NCBI GenBank assembly: GCA_943787375.1
Contig: CALSME010000001.1
Location: 72,001-136,000 of the forward strand
From: an uncultured Polaribacter sp.
GTDB taxonomy: Bacteria > Bacteroidota > Bacteroidia > Flavobacteriales > Flavobacteriaceae
Direction of reading: 5' to 3'
Length of the DNA: 64,000 bases
In this document: positions 33,556 to 43,500 of the stretch, in pieces
Position numbering within the stretch: the first letter of the stretch is position 1
Layout: each line of letters starts with the position of its first letter
Position numbers and translations under genes: made by a program
The notes under the pieces: generated by a model
Told to the model about the DNA's origin: nothing
Databases searched by the model: none
What the model saw: the letters and a program-made list of their open reading frames with translations, nothing else

Positions 33556-35973
33556 TTATATATTGTTTTCGTTTTCTAGGAGTTGATCTAATGCCACTAA
33601 ATCGGTCACTAAAACCTGTCTTGCTTTGCTGCCCTCAAATCCACCAACAATGCCTGCTGCTTCTAGTTGATCTATCAATCGACCCGCCCTGTTATATCCG
33701 AGTTTTAATTTTCTTTGCAATAAAGAAGCGGAACCTTGTTGTGCAATTATAATAATTTCAGCAGCCTCTCTAAAGAGTTTGTCACGATCTGCGATGTCTA
33801 TATCAACAGTAGTGCCACTTTCATCGTCAATGTATTCTGGTAATAGATGCGCTTCTGCATAGGCTCTTTGCGAACCAATAAAATCTGTGATTTTTTCAAC
33901 TTCAGGAGTGTCTACAAAGGCACATTGAATTCGATTGATTTCATTTCCATTGGTATATAATAAATCTCCACGTCCAATCAATTGATCGGCACCTCCTGCA
34001 TCTAAGATCGTTCTAGAATCTATTTTTGAAGTTACTCGAAAGGCAATTCTTGCAGGGAAATTCGCCTTAATAATTCCTGTAATTACATTTACGGACGGTC
34101 TTTGTGTGGCAACGATTAAATGAATTCCAATAGCTCTTGCCAACTGTGCCAGACGTGCAATTGGGGTTTCTACTTCTTTTCCAGCAGTCATTATTAAATC
34201 TGCAAATTCATCAATCACCAAAACAATATATGGTAAAAATTGATGTCCATCATTCGGATTTAATTTCCGTGCTTTGAATTTGGCATTGTATTCTTTGATA
34301 TTCCGAACCATGGCATTTTTTAGCAAATCATAACGATTGTCCATTTCGGTACACAACGAATTTAAGGTGTGTACAACTTTGGTGGTATCTGTAATGATCG
34401 CTTCTTCTGAGTCGGGTAATTTTGCCAAATAGTGGCGTTCAATTTTATTGAACAAAGTCAGTTCTACTTTCTTTGGATCTACCAAAACAAATTTTACCTC
34501 TGCTGGGTGTTTTTTATAGAGCAGCGATGTTAATACGGCATTCAATCCCACCGATTTTCCTTGTCCGGTAGCTCCTGCCATTAGTAGGTGTGGCATTTTT
34601 GCCAAATCGACAACAAAGGTTTCATTCGAAATTGTTTTTCCCAATGCAATGGGCAACTCCATAGTTGACTCTTGAAACTTCTTAGACGCAATCACAGAAT
34701 GCATGGATACTATGGTTGCTTTTTTATTGGGTACTTCAATACCAATGGTTCCTTTCCCTGGAATGGGTGCTATGATACGAATTCCTAATGCAGACAAAGA
34801 CAAGGCAATATCATCTTCTAAGTTTTTGATTTTTGAAATTCGAATTCCAGCATCGGGTACAATTTCATATAAGGTAATCGTAGGGCCTACGGTTGCTTTA
34901 ATTTCTACAATCCCAATCTTGTAATTCTTTAACGTTTCAACTATCCGATTCTTATTCGCTTCCAATTCTTCGGGATCTATAGAAATGGTTTCGTTGTATT
35001 GCTTTAAGAGGTTGAAGGTTGGGAATTTAAAATTTGACAATTCTAGCGTTGGATCAAATTCACCAAAATCTTTTACAATTTTATCGGATAAATTCTCTGC
35101 AACGCTCTTTTCTTCTTCTATTTCTTCAATTTCAATTTCTAAAGAAGGTACTTCCACTTCTATGGAAGGACTTTTCTGCTCTTCTACATTCAATAGAATT
35201 TCTTCTGTTTTGGTAACGGGCTCAGAGTGTTTTGAAATGGTGGGTTGTAAGTTTTCTAAAGACAATTCAAATTCAGATTTCAATGGGTCTTCAGTTGCTA
35301 GATCACTGGCTATAGCATCCGTTTCTTCTGAAAGAATAGGTGCGGTTTCATCGGTTGCAGTTTTAAACGCCGCCTTTTTAGCATTTCTTTCTCTGAGTTT
35401 TTCAACAAACCGATCTGCTGTTAATTTGTAACGAATGGCTAAATAGGTAATTAAAAAGAAGGTTAAAACGATGGCCAAGCCTGTTTTTCCTAAAAAGCGT
35501 TGTAGATAATCATTTAGTTCATATCCAATGGTTCCTGAGAGAAGGGCAGAGGAAGCGTCCATAAAACCAAAAGCAATGGAAATCCAAAGCATCCTTAACA
35601 ATCCCCAGTTCCAGGAAACGATAATTTTACTAATTTTCTTTTGAAAAATTAAATACAAGCCTGAAATTCCTAATTGAAAAGCAAGGATAAATGCGCCGAT
35701 TCCAAAACCTTTATAAATGAAAAAGTGACTCAGATTTGCGCCGATTTTGCCAAGAAGGTTCTTACTCAATACTTTTTTATTGGTAAGTTGGGTAAGCGTA
35801 CTTTGATCTTCTTGCCAATTAAAAAAGAAGGATACAAAAGCAATGGCTAGAAAGCAGGCAAATAAAATTAAAAACGCTGCAATAATGGTTTGAGACTGCC
35901 TTGTTTTTAGAAATGCAAAAACGGGTGTTTTGGGTGTCTTGGTAGCGCTGTTTTTAGTTGCTTTTTTAATCAT
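33556..35973 (-). CDS. ftsK: FtsK/SpoIIIE DNA translocase
   Basis: The 805-residue protein has four membrane segments within the first ~185 residues and an acidic linker rich in Glu (about 200-300). The motor follows (about 330-730), with Walker A GATGQGKSV and Walker B VLVIDEFADL. A C-terminal winged-helix gamma domain (about 740-800, SASLLQRKLKLGYNRAGRL) reads chromosome polarity sites. FtsK clears and aligns the chromosome terminus at the division septum. It is the third gene of the minus-strand operon that starts with tpx. Confidence 0.95.
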   Translation of the reverse strand: MIKKATKNSATKTPKTPVFAFLKTRQSQTIIAAFLILFACFLAIAFVSFFFNWQEDQSTLTQLTNKKVLSKNLLGKIGANLSHFFIYKGFGIGAFILAFQLGISGLYLIFQKKISKIIVSWNWGLLRMLWISIAFGFMDASSALLSGTIGYELNDYLQRFLGKTGLAIVLTFFLITYLAIRYKLTADRFVEKLRERNAKKAAFKTATDETAPILSEETDAIASDLATEDPLKSEFELSLENLQPTISKHSEPVTKTEEILLNVEEQKSPSIEVEVPSLEIEIEEIEEEKSVAENLSDKIVKDFGEFDPTLELSNFKFPTFNLLKQYNETISIDPEELEANKNRIVETLKNYKIGIVEIKATVGPTITLYEIVPDAGIRISKIKNLEDDIALSLSALGIRIIAPIPGKGTIGIEVPNKKATIVSMHSVIASKKFQESTMELPIALGKTISNETFVVDLAKMPHLLMAGATGQGKSVGLNAVLTSLLYKKHPAEVKFVLVDPKKVELTLFNKIERHYLAKLPDSEEAIITDTTKVVHTLNSLCTEMDNRYDLLKNAMVRNIKEYNAKFKARKLNPNDGHQFLPYIVLVIDEFADLIMTAGKEVETPIARLAQLARAIGIHLIVATQRPSVNVITGIIKANFPARIAFRVTSKIDSRTILDAGGADQLIGRGDLLYTNGNEINRIQCAFVDTPEVEKITDFIGSQRAYAEAHLLPEYIDDESGTTVDIDIADRDKLFREAAEIIIIAQQGSASLLQRKLKLGYNRAGRLIDQLEAAGIVGGFEGSKARQVLVTDLVALDQLLENENNI

Positions 35974-36012
35974 TGAAATTGCTCATAGATAGTAGGTAAA
36001 GATACCTTTTTA

Positions 36013-36393
36013 TTAAATTAATTCGATCATTCTTTGGCCATAAATAAAACCTGCAACAATGAGCGCAGTAAATGCAGCAAAACTTGGCGCTCCTGCAGCA
36101 ATGTCTTTTATAAAACCAATTTTTTTATGGTAGTCTGGGTGGACGAAATCGGCTAATTTTTCAATAGCAGTATTCAATGCTTCTGCAACCAAAACCATTC
36201 CAATGATTAAGGATTGAATCATCCATTCTGTGTTTGAAATATTAAAATACAAACCAAAACCAACGGCGACTGCTCCAAAAAATAATTGTGCTTTAATACT
36301 GTCTTCCGTGGTTATTAAAAGCCACATCCCTTTCAAAGCGAATTTTAGACTGCGAAGCCTTCCTCTTAAAAAACTATCTTTCGGGTTTTTCAT
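36013..36393 (-). CDS. dgkA: Diacylglycerol/undecaprenol kinase family protein
   Basis: The 126-residue protein has three membrane helices and the DgkA motif EALNTAIEKLADFV (about 66-79), followed by KDIAAGAPSF. It phosphorylates a membrane lipid, diacylglycerol or undecaprenol. It starts four bases after tpx ends. Substrate choice cannot be read from sequence. Confidence 0.9.
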   Translation of the reverse strand: MKNPKDSFLRGRLRSLKFALKGMWLLITTEDSIKAQLFFGAVAVGFGLYFNISNTEWMIQSLIIGMVLVAEALNTAIEKLADFVHPDYHKKIGFIKDIAAGAPSFAAFTALIVAGFIYGQRMIELI

Positions 36394-36397
36394 GTAT

Positions 36398-36895
36398 TTA
36401 AAGTGCCTTTAATGCAGCGTCGTAGTTAGGCTCTTCAGCAATTTCCGATACTTGTTCTGTATAGACTACGGTTCCTTCAGTATTTATAACGACAATGGCT
36501 CTCGAGTGCAAATTTACCAAAGGACCATTGGTAATTTCTAATTGGTATTGTTTTCCAAAACTACCTGTTGCAAAATCAGACAACATGGCTAGGTTTTCAA
36601 TTCCTTCTGCGCCACAAAAACGTGCTTGTGCAAAAGGTAAATCTCTCGAAATACAAACAACTACGGTGTTTTCTAAACTGGCTGCTTTTTTGTTGAACTC
36701 TCTAACAGAGGTTGCACAGGTTCCAGTATCGATGCTTGGGAAGATATTTAATACAATGTTTTTTCCAGCATAATCTACGAGGCTTTTGTGACTTAAATCA
36801 ACTGCTGTTAAGTTGAATTCTGGTGCTTTTTCGCCCGTTTTTGGTAAGCTACCTATTGTTGTTATCGGATTTCCTCCTAATGTAATGTTTGCCAT
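36398..36895 (-). CDS. tpx: Thiol peroxidase
   Basis: The 165-residue atypical 2-Cys peroxiredoxin of the Tpx group has the peroxidatic Cys60 in SIDTGTCATSVREFN and the resolving Cys94 in ARFCGAEG, matching the positions in E. coli Tpx. It reduces hydrogen peroxide and lipid peroxides with thioredoxin. It is the first gene of a six-gene minus-strand set (tpx, dgkA, ftsK, lolA, lptF/G, ribB). Confidence 0.95.
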   Translation of the reverse strand: MANITLGGNPITTIGSLPKTGEKAPEFNLTAVDLSHKSLVDYAGKNIVLNIFPSIDTGTCATSVREFNKKAASLENTVVVCISRDLPFAQARFCGAEGIENLAMLSDFATGSFGKQYQLEITNGPLVNLHSRAIVVINTEGTVVYTEQVSEIAEEPNYDAALKAL

Positions 36896-36917
36896 TTTTA
36901 CTGAATTTTAGTAATTT

Positions 36918-36925
36918 CAAAAATA
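36918..36925 (-). promoter_or_regulatory. Candidate -7 element (TATTTTTG) for tpx and the operon behind it
   Basis: It is an exact TAnnTTTG match 22 bases upstream of the tpx start on the minus strand. No clear -33 motif was seen. Confidence 0.45.
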
Positions 36926-36956
36926 CATTTTTTTGTTGAATTTAAACTGTTACTCT

Positions 36957-36992
36957 TTTGTTAATATTCTTCAGTTATTATAAATACCTTTG
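36957..36992 (+). promoter_or_regulatory. Candidate promoter of the MATE gene (TTTG ... TACCTTTG)
   Basis: TTTG at 36957-36960 and TACCTTTG at 36985-36992 are 24 bases apart, slightly wide for the Bacteroidota promoter. The GTG start lies 24 bases after the -7 element. Confidence 0.5.
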
Positions 36993-37016
36993 TCCTCCTA
37001 AAATCAGTAATTAAAC

Positions 37017-38396
37017 GTGAATATTTCCCAATATACTTCAGAATTTAAATACAATTGGAAGCTCGCTGCTCCCGTAATGCTCGGTATGTTGGGGCATACT
37101 TTTGTCAGTTTTGTTGACAACATCATGGTTGGACAAATTGGGACTGCAGAATTGGCTGCGGTTTCCTTAGGAAATAGTTTTATGTTCATTGCCATGTCTG
37201 TTGGTATTGGTTTTTCTACCGCTATTACCCCTTTAATCGCAGAAGCAGACAGTGCCGATAATTTTGATCAAGCAAAATCTACTTTTAAACATGGACTGTT
37301 TTTATGTACCGTTTTAGGAATTGTTTTGTTTTTAGGGATCTTTTTTGCAAAGCCATTGATGTATTTGATGCAGCAACCTGAAGAGGTGGTAGCATTGGCA
37401 ATCCCGTATTTAGACTTGGCTGCTTTTTCTTTAATTCCTTTGATTGTTTTTCAAGCATTAAAGCAATTTAGTGATGGCATGTCGATGACTAGGTATCCAA
37501 TGTATGCAACATTAATCGCCAATATTGTCAATGTCGTTTTAAACTATTTGTTAATTTTCGGAAAATTTGGTTTTCCAGCATTAGGAATTGTTGGCGCTGC
37601 ATATGGTACGGTAATTTCTCGTTTTATCATGCTTGCATATCTTTGGTGGCTTTTGGCAAAGAAAGAACGCACGAAAGTATTGGTTACGAATATTAAGTTT
37701 TTTGTTTTAGAGAAATTAATGCTTCAGAAGTTAATTAATTTAGGAGCGCCCAGTGCAATGCAAATGCTTTTTGAAGTGGCTATTTTTACAGCTGCTATTT
37801 GGTTGAGTGGCTTGTTGGGGAAAAATGCACAAGCAGCAAATCAGATCGCCTTAAATCTTTCTACGATGACTTTTATGGTGGCCATGGGCTTAAGTGTAGC
37901 CTCTATGATTCGGGTTGGGAATCAAAAAGGATTGCAAAAATTTAAAGAATTGAGAAGAATTGCTTTTTCTATTTTCCTATTAGGAATTTTGTTAGCGATT
38001 TTCTTTGGGACTGTTTTCTTCTTATTCCACAAGAGTTTGCCAAAAATTTATGTAGATTTAACAGATGCTGCCAACTATGCAGACAATCTCGAAGTTGTAT
38101 CCATTGCTTCACAACTTTTGTTTGCGGCCGCTATTTTTCAAATTTCGGACACCATACAAGTGTTAGTTTTGGGGGCCTTACGGGGTTTGCAAGATGTTAA
38201 AATACCTACCATTATTACCTTTGTTTCTTACTGGGTCATTGGGTTTCCAATCAGTTATTTTTTAGGAAAAGCATCCATGTATGGTAGTTTTGGGATTTGG
38301 CTAGGTTTGTTAGCTGGCTTGTCTACCGCAGCAGTTTTATTATACATGCGTTTTAATTATTTAACGTTAAAACTAATTAGAGAACAACAGAATTAA
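37017..38396 (+). CDS. MATE family efflux transporter
   Basis: The 459-residue inner-membrane protein has twelve hydrophobic segments in two homologous halves. The MATE start is clear (LAAPVMLGMLGHTFVSFVD near 17-35, then MVGQIGTAELAAVSLGNS near 38-55). Members export drugs or metabolites using sodium or protons. The start is GTG at 37017, supported by the promoter just upstream. The substrate is unknown. Confidence 0.92.
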   Translation: MNISQYTSEFKYNWKLAAPVMLGMLGHTFVSFVDNIMVGQIGTAELAAVSLGNSFMFIAMSVGIGFSTAITPLIAEADSADNFDQAKSTFKHGLFLCTVLGIVLFLGIFFAKPLMYLMQQPEEVVALAIPYLDLAAFSLIPLIVFQALKQFSDGMSMTRYPMYATLIANIVNVVLNYLLIFGKFGFPALGIVGAAYGTVISRFIMLAYLWWLLAKKERTKVLVTNIKFFVLEKLMLQKLINLGAPSAMQMLFEVAIFTAAIWLSGLLGKNAQAANQIALNLSTMTFMVAMGLSVASMIRVGNQKGLQKFKELRRIAFSIFLLGILLAIFFGTVFFLFHKSLPKIYVDLTDAANYADNLEVVSIASQLLFAAAIFQISDTIQVLVLGALRGLQDVKIPTIITFVSYWVIGFPISYFLGKASMYGSFGIWLGLLAGLSTAAVLLYMRFNYLTLKLIREQQN

Positions 38397-38474
38397 CCTT
38401 ACATTTGTAATCTTAATACGATATTTATAGCACTTCAGTTTCGACATTGTTCAAGCTGATCTAAAAAGCAACTC

Positions 38475-38702
38475 ATGGAAATTCCAAAATTTTTATTAGC
38501 AGACAATAGCAAGTATCCAGAAGATATTTTTATTCTTCATACCGAGTATCCCCGTTTTTTAATCAATCTAAAAGACGATCAAATCGAATGGTTTGAAGAT
38601 TTAACCGGAGAAAATGAAGAAGATATTGCCACCGAATTGGCCGATTTAATGGACAAAGCGGGACTTTTTTATGATAAAGAAATTGGGCAATACGACGGTT
38701 AA
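38475..38702 (+). CDS. Small acidic protein of unknown function
   Basis: The 75-residue protein (MEIPKFLLADNSKYPEDIFI...) is strongly acidic in its second half, has no signal or membrane segment, and contains several aromatic residues (EYPRF, IEWFEDL). It looks like a conserved cytosolic protein of flavobacteria, but I know no function. It follows the MATE gene by 78 bases and has its own terminator downstream. Confidence 0.75.
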   Translation: MEIPKFLLADNSKYPEDIFILHTEYPRFLINLKDDQIEWFEDLTGENEEDIATELADLMDKAGLFYDKEIGQYDG

Positions 38703-38765
38703 ATTTTACACTTAAAATATTTTTTCATTTCTTTTTTGAAATGCAATCAAAATAATATCCTATAG

Positions 38766-38797
38766 AACTACGAAAAGCAATTTTCGTAGTTTTTTTA
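38766..38797 (+). terminator. Intrinsic terminator after the small acidic protein gene
   Basis: An 11-bp perfect stem (38766-38776 with 38781-38791), loop GCAA, is followed by T residues. Confidence 0.83.
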
Positions 38798-39238
38798 TGC
38801 ACTACTATTAGACCTCAATTCCCCAAATTTTATTTTGGGTTTCTCCCTTTTTTCGACAGTTAGATGTTCTCTTTTTTAAAAATGAAGCCATTCATCGCTT
38901 AATTATTTCCTAATAAAACTGTTCACTATTTTTTATTTAAGGAGCATATGTGTTTTCGCTATTTTTATATCAAACTACTGTAATATAGGGAGTTGTCATT
39001 TTTTTAAAATTTATTAAGTTAACATAGATTTATATGTTTATTTTTTTTATTTTGGCCCTATAAAAGTTGAAAAGCCATTTTTAATTGTTTCTTCTTTATA
39101 ATTGAAGCTGTTTTTGTGGTGTTTTTTCTGAATGAAATAAGAATCGTTTAATGGTTAAAAAATAAAAAAAAGAAATTTTAGCTCTCAAAGCGCAATTCGA
39201 ACAATTCGAAAAATGGATTCAAAAAAACTAATTTATTT
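38798..39238. other. AT-rich intergenic region before the OmpH-like gene
   Basis: About 440 bases hold no recognisable coding frame or RNA gene. The only small structure seen is a pair of ATTCGAA-like words near 39195-39210, of unclear meaning. Confidence 0.45.
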
Positions 39239-39769
39239 ATGAAAAAAGCATCACTTCCATTGGCCATCATTGCAATACTTATTGCGCTTGGTTCCATCTT
39301 TTACAATCAGAATACATCAAAATTTGTTTATGTAGATGTCAATAAACTCTTAGACGGCTACAAAAGAACCAAAGTGGTACGTGCCGAGTTTGAGGCCAAA
39401 GCCAAAACCTTAAAATCCAATGTAGACAGTTTGGTTGCGGGCTGGCAAAAAGAGTTGAAGCTTTATGAAAAAGAACGCGCTAAGATGAGCAAAAAAGAAT
39501 TGGCGCTAAAACAAGAATTGTTGGGCAATAAGCAACAACAGATTAACAATTACCAGCAAGCGATTCAGCAACAAGTGCAAGAAGAAGACAAAAAAGCTAC
39601 ACAAACGGTCATTAATGATATCAATGATTTTGTAAAAGAATACGGAAAGAAAAAAGGCTATCCAATTATTTTTGGCGCTAGTGGAAGTGGAAACATTATG
39701 TATGCAGATGAAAAAAGTGATTTAACAGAAAAAGTACTGGAAGGCTTGAATGCGGAATTTGGAAATTAG
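39239..39769 (+). CDS. OmpH/Skp family periplasmic chaperone-like protein
   Basis: The 176-residue protein has an N-terminal hydrophobic segment (8-22), then the OmpH pattern: FVYVDVNKLLDGY, a long charged coiled coil (about 48-125) and a C-terminal KKKGYPIIFGASGSGNIMYAD part. Skp-like proteins hold unfolded outer-membrane proteins. No clear signal-peptidase site follows the hydrophobic segment, so the protein may stay anchored. A second family member lies at 63425. Confidence 0.85.
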   Translation: MKKASLPLAIIAILIALGSIFYNQNTSKFVYVDVNKLLDGYKRTKVVRAEFEAKAKTLKSNVDSLVAGWQKELKLYEKERAKMSKKELALKQELLGNKQQQINNYQQAIQQQVQEEDKKATQTVINDINDFVKEYGKKKGYPIIFGASGSGNIMYADEKSDLTEKVLEGLNAEFGN

Positions 39770-39875
39770 CGAATCTTAAAAAGAAAATAGCGAAAAGCGA
39801 GCAGCGAAAAGGGAATAGTTTTATAGATACAGTCAGTAATGGTTGATTGGTAATTTGTAAACAGCGCAAAAAAAT

Positions 39876-40493
39876 ATGCAAAAAAGAACAGTATTTCTGA
39901 TTTTGATTTTAGGGGTTTACCTCTTGGTATCCTGTGCGCAAAAATCTTTTGAAACCCAAGAAGCTTTGTGGAGTTATTTAAAAGATGAAGACAATGGGTA
40001 CCTGCAACAAAAAAACATCAATGGCTATGATTTTTCTTTACTCTATAAACCCACCGATTTGTTGGTAGCCCAAGAATTGGGAGCGAATAGGTCTCAGGAA
40101 AAAATTGCAGCATTGCGAGAAAAATATAAAAAACAACTGTATTTCATATTGTCTATGTCTAGAAACGGAAAAGAACTCCTGAGCACAACCCCAAAAAACC
40201 GACAAGAGTTTGGCGCCATGGTCAATCAATTGGCTTTTGGAATGCGAGACAAGGTGCATTTGTTTACACAAAAGAAGGATACCCTAGCTATGCTCGATTA
40301 CAATTACCCACGCATGTATGGCATGAGTCAGGCCACCACGATCTTGTTTGTGTTTCCAAGGAAGGATAAATATTTAAGTGAAGAAACTTTAAATTTTACC
40401 ATACAAGATTTAGGCAACTATACGGGAGAAGTAAAGTTTAAAATACAAATTGATAAAATTAAAAAGGAACCAGAATTAAAGTTCCAAAATTAA
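39876..40493 (+). CDS. Lipoprotein of unknown function
   Basis: The 205-residue protein has a lipobox LLVSC (Cys20). The remainder has alternating charged and aromatic stretches (SLLYKPTDLLVAQELG, TILFVFPRKDKYLSEE) and no domain I recognise. It ends 11 bases before the giant YD-protein gene and may be transcribed with it, which could tie it to export or anchoring of that protein. This is inference from spacing. Confidence 0.7.
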   Translation: MQKRTVFLILILGVYLLVSCAQKSFETQEALWSYLKDEDNGYLQQKNINGYDFSLLYKPTDLLVAQELGANRSQEKIAALREKYKKQLYFILSMSRNGKELLSTTPKNRQEFGAMVNQLAFGMRDKVHLFTQKKDTLAMLDYNYPRMYGMSQATTILFVFPRKDKYLSEETLNFTIQDLGNYTGEVKFKIQIDKIKKEPELKFQN

Positions 40494-40504
40494 AAAAGAA
40501 TAGA

Positions 40505-43500
40505 ATGAAAAAGCCATTTCAAAAAAACATACCAATAAAAATTGTATTCATACTACTAATTTGTTTTTCAATTTTTGTAAATGAATCACATGCTCAAGGA
40601 CCTAATGCACCAGAAGCAGCAAGTTTTGAACCTGTGGATGCGACAGATATGGTGAATTTAGTAACAGGTAATTTAAGTTATGTATTACCATTATTAAATA
40701 TTCCTTCTCCAGAAGGTGGGTATCCAATTTCTTTGTCTTACCACGCAGGAATTGCAATGGAGCAAGAAGCCAGTTGGGTAGGTTTGGGTTGGAATATTAA
40801 TCCAGGGTCTATCAATAGAGGGGTAAATGGGTATCCAGATGATTGGGGGAAAACTAATATTTCAGAATTTTTTTACGATGAAGGATGGGAAGAGGATTAT
40901 TATAATTTTTCTGCAGGATATACTATTAGTGACAAGATTTCAGTAGGTTTAGGTCTGTCGTGGGGTTCAAATCAATCTTTAGGAGGTTATGTTTCTGCGA
41001 GTATCGGTGTTTTACCACAATATGGAGATAGTACCGCTCGTATAGGAGGAAGAATTGGAACAAATGGCGTTAGTGTTACGGGATCACACATTAGTGGTTT
41101 CTCTGGAAGTATAGGCACTAGTGGTATTGGATTGGGGTATGGAACCCGTGGAAGTGCAAGTTTAGGTGTTCAGTTAAATTATAACTATAATTATGGTCTA
41201 TCAGGAGGAGCATCAATATCTGCTGGTAATTCTAGTTTAGGTATAAATATGAGTTCTAGTGGGTTTTCTGCAACAGGAAGTATAAGCGGTGCTGGAGTGG
41301 GTATTAGTAATTCTGCTGGACCTATTGATTCTGGGGACTATGATAGGGTTATGAGCGGAGCAATGTTTTTCATTCCTTATTACTCATTCTTTGCTAGTTT
41401 TAGTCATATAAATGTAAAATATTCATTATTTAAAGTTAATAATTTATATACTTCAGGGGTTTTATACCCAGTAAAAGCCAATGCCTTAAAATTACAAGAG
41501 AATAGTAGTAATTTTTCAAAAAGAATGAATGAAAATCATTTTATGGATATAAATTCTGTCCAACCTTTTGGAAAAACAGATATTTATGATGATTTAGTTG
41601 ATAACGGTGGCTTAAACGACCGTAATAACTTAACGCTTCCTAGTTATGATAATTATAGTGTAAATGCTCAGGGTTTGGCTGGAAATATTACTCCCTATTT
41701 AGATTTTGAACTAAATTTATCTGGAAGAGGCAGAGGGGAACAAAACAATGATAAAGAGTATCTTCAATATTTAAACCACTCATTTCAAGAGTACGAAAAC
41801 AACTCAATTCCTGGTTTTTCAGGAGATTTAGCAACGTCAAAAAAGTTTTTTACTTTTTCTAGCTCGTACAGTTCTTTTTTAAGAGTCGATAAAACCAATT
41901 TACCTGTTGTATTAGATATCCAAGATCATAATGTGACCGATTTCACAGTTTTAAATACCTATAATTATTCTGAAAGTAATACTTTTCAAAATACAAACAG
42001 CATAATTAATCGTAAGAAAAGAGAGGGAAACCATATTATAACCTACACAAATAAAGAAATAAGAGAAGGAAATTTAAATGGTTTTATTGAAGCAAAAGAG
42101 GGAATTGGATTTTTAGCTAGAAGTGATACCGATATTTTTTTAGATGAAGGGATTGGTGCCTATAAAATAACTTCGATGGATGGCAAAACCTATCACTACT
42201 CATTACCAGTATATCAATATGAAAGTACTTATAAAAATTTTAGAAATGAAGATTATAATGAAGAAGGCGAAGATGAAAATTTCTTTGAAATTTATAAAGA
42301 TACACCTTATGCTACACACTGGTTATTAACAGCCGTTACTGGTCCTGACTATTATGATAAAAATGAAAATGGGAAGGTTGATAAAGAAGATTACGGCTAT
42401 TGGGTTGAATTCGATTATGGAAAATGGTCTGATGGTTATATATGGCAAACTCCCAACGGCAGATATGAAGAAACTACAGATAAAGATGATGCAACAAAAA
42501 AAACCTACTCTTACGCATGGGGACGTAAACAAGTTTATTATTTAGATGCTATTAAAACAAGAACACATACGGCTTTATTTGTTAAAGAACTAAGAAATGA
42601 TAATAAGGGGAACTCTAAGAATTATAGTAAACAACTGTCCTCTTCAGATAGAATAGTAGCAAAACCAGGGGATAATTTTTTTGGTGTATTTACGGGTACT
42701 ACCTCCAGTGATTTGGATAGAGTTCAAGCAGCTTTTAACGTTACAAATTTGGTTAATAATAGTTGGTGGGTTGTTCCAAATCAAGTGCCTGGCCCTCCAA
42801 ATGGCATGACCCCAACAAATTTAAATTATTATAAAGGTTATAAAACTAAAGTTGTTGATTATGATTTAAAAGAAAACTTAAGCTTAAAGCTAAGTAAAAT
42901 AATTCTATTAAAAAACAATGAAAATTTTAATACATTAAGAAATAATGGAATACACGAAGGTCTGCAGAAGACGAGTTCAATGGAAGGTTATTTTCTTATA
43001 GGGGGAACAGGAAGTTTTTCTTTTAGGTACTTTGCTGATGCTATTAGTTTTGATGTTTTTAATACTAAATTATACTTGAAAGACCCAGCTACACATTTTA
43101 AACAATTTAACATCCACCAACATCAAAATGTTTTAGACATCAAAGATATAGAAGGCTTAAATATAGAATCTCAAGCATTACAAGTAATAGATTTCGACCA
43201 CGATTATAGTCTAGCAAACAAAGTTCCAAATGCAGAAACAGGAAGATTAACTTTAAAAGCAGTAAACTTTAAAGGAAAATATGGTAAACAAGTAGTACCC
43301 CCTTATAAATTTGAATACAAATCCCCTTGGAGAGATTATAATAAAGATGATATTGATGCTTGGGGCTATCATAAAGTAGACCCATCTGTTTGGAGTTTAA
43401 ATAAAATCACTACCCCAACAGGCGGTAAAATTAATATTGATTATGGAAAGGACAAGTATATATCTGAAGCAGCATATTCTGAAAAAGTGTTTTCAAATTT

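Noticed and set aside
34985-35431. 148-codon frame opposite ftsK
   Set aside because: It lies antisense to the Glu-rich linker of ftsK, where codon bias opens the other strand. No recognisable protein features.
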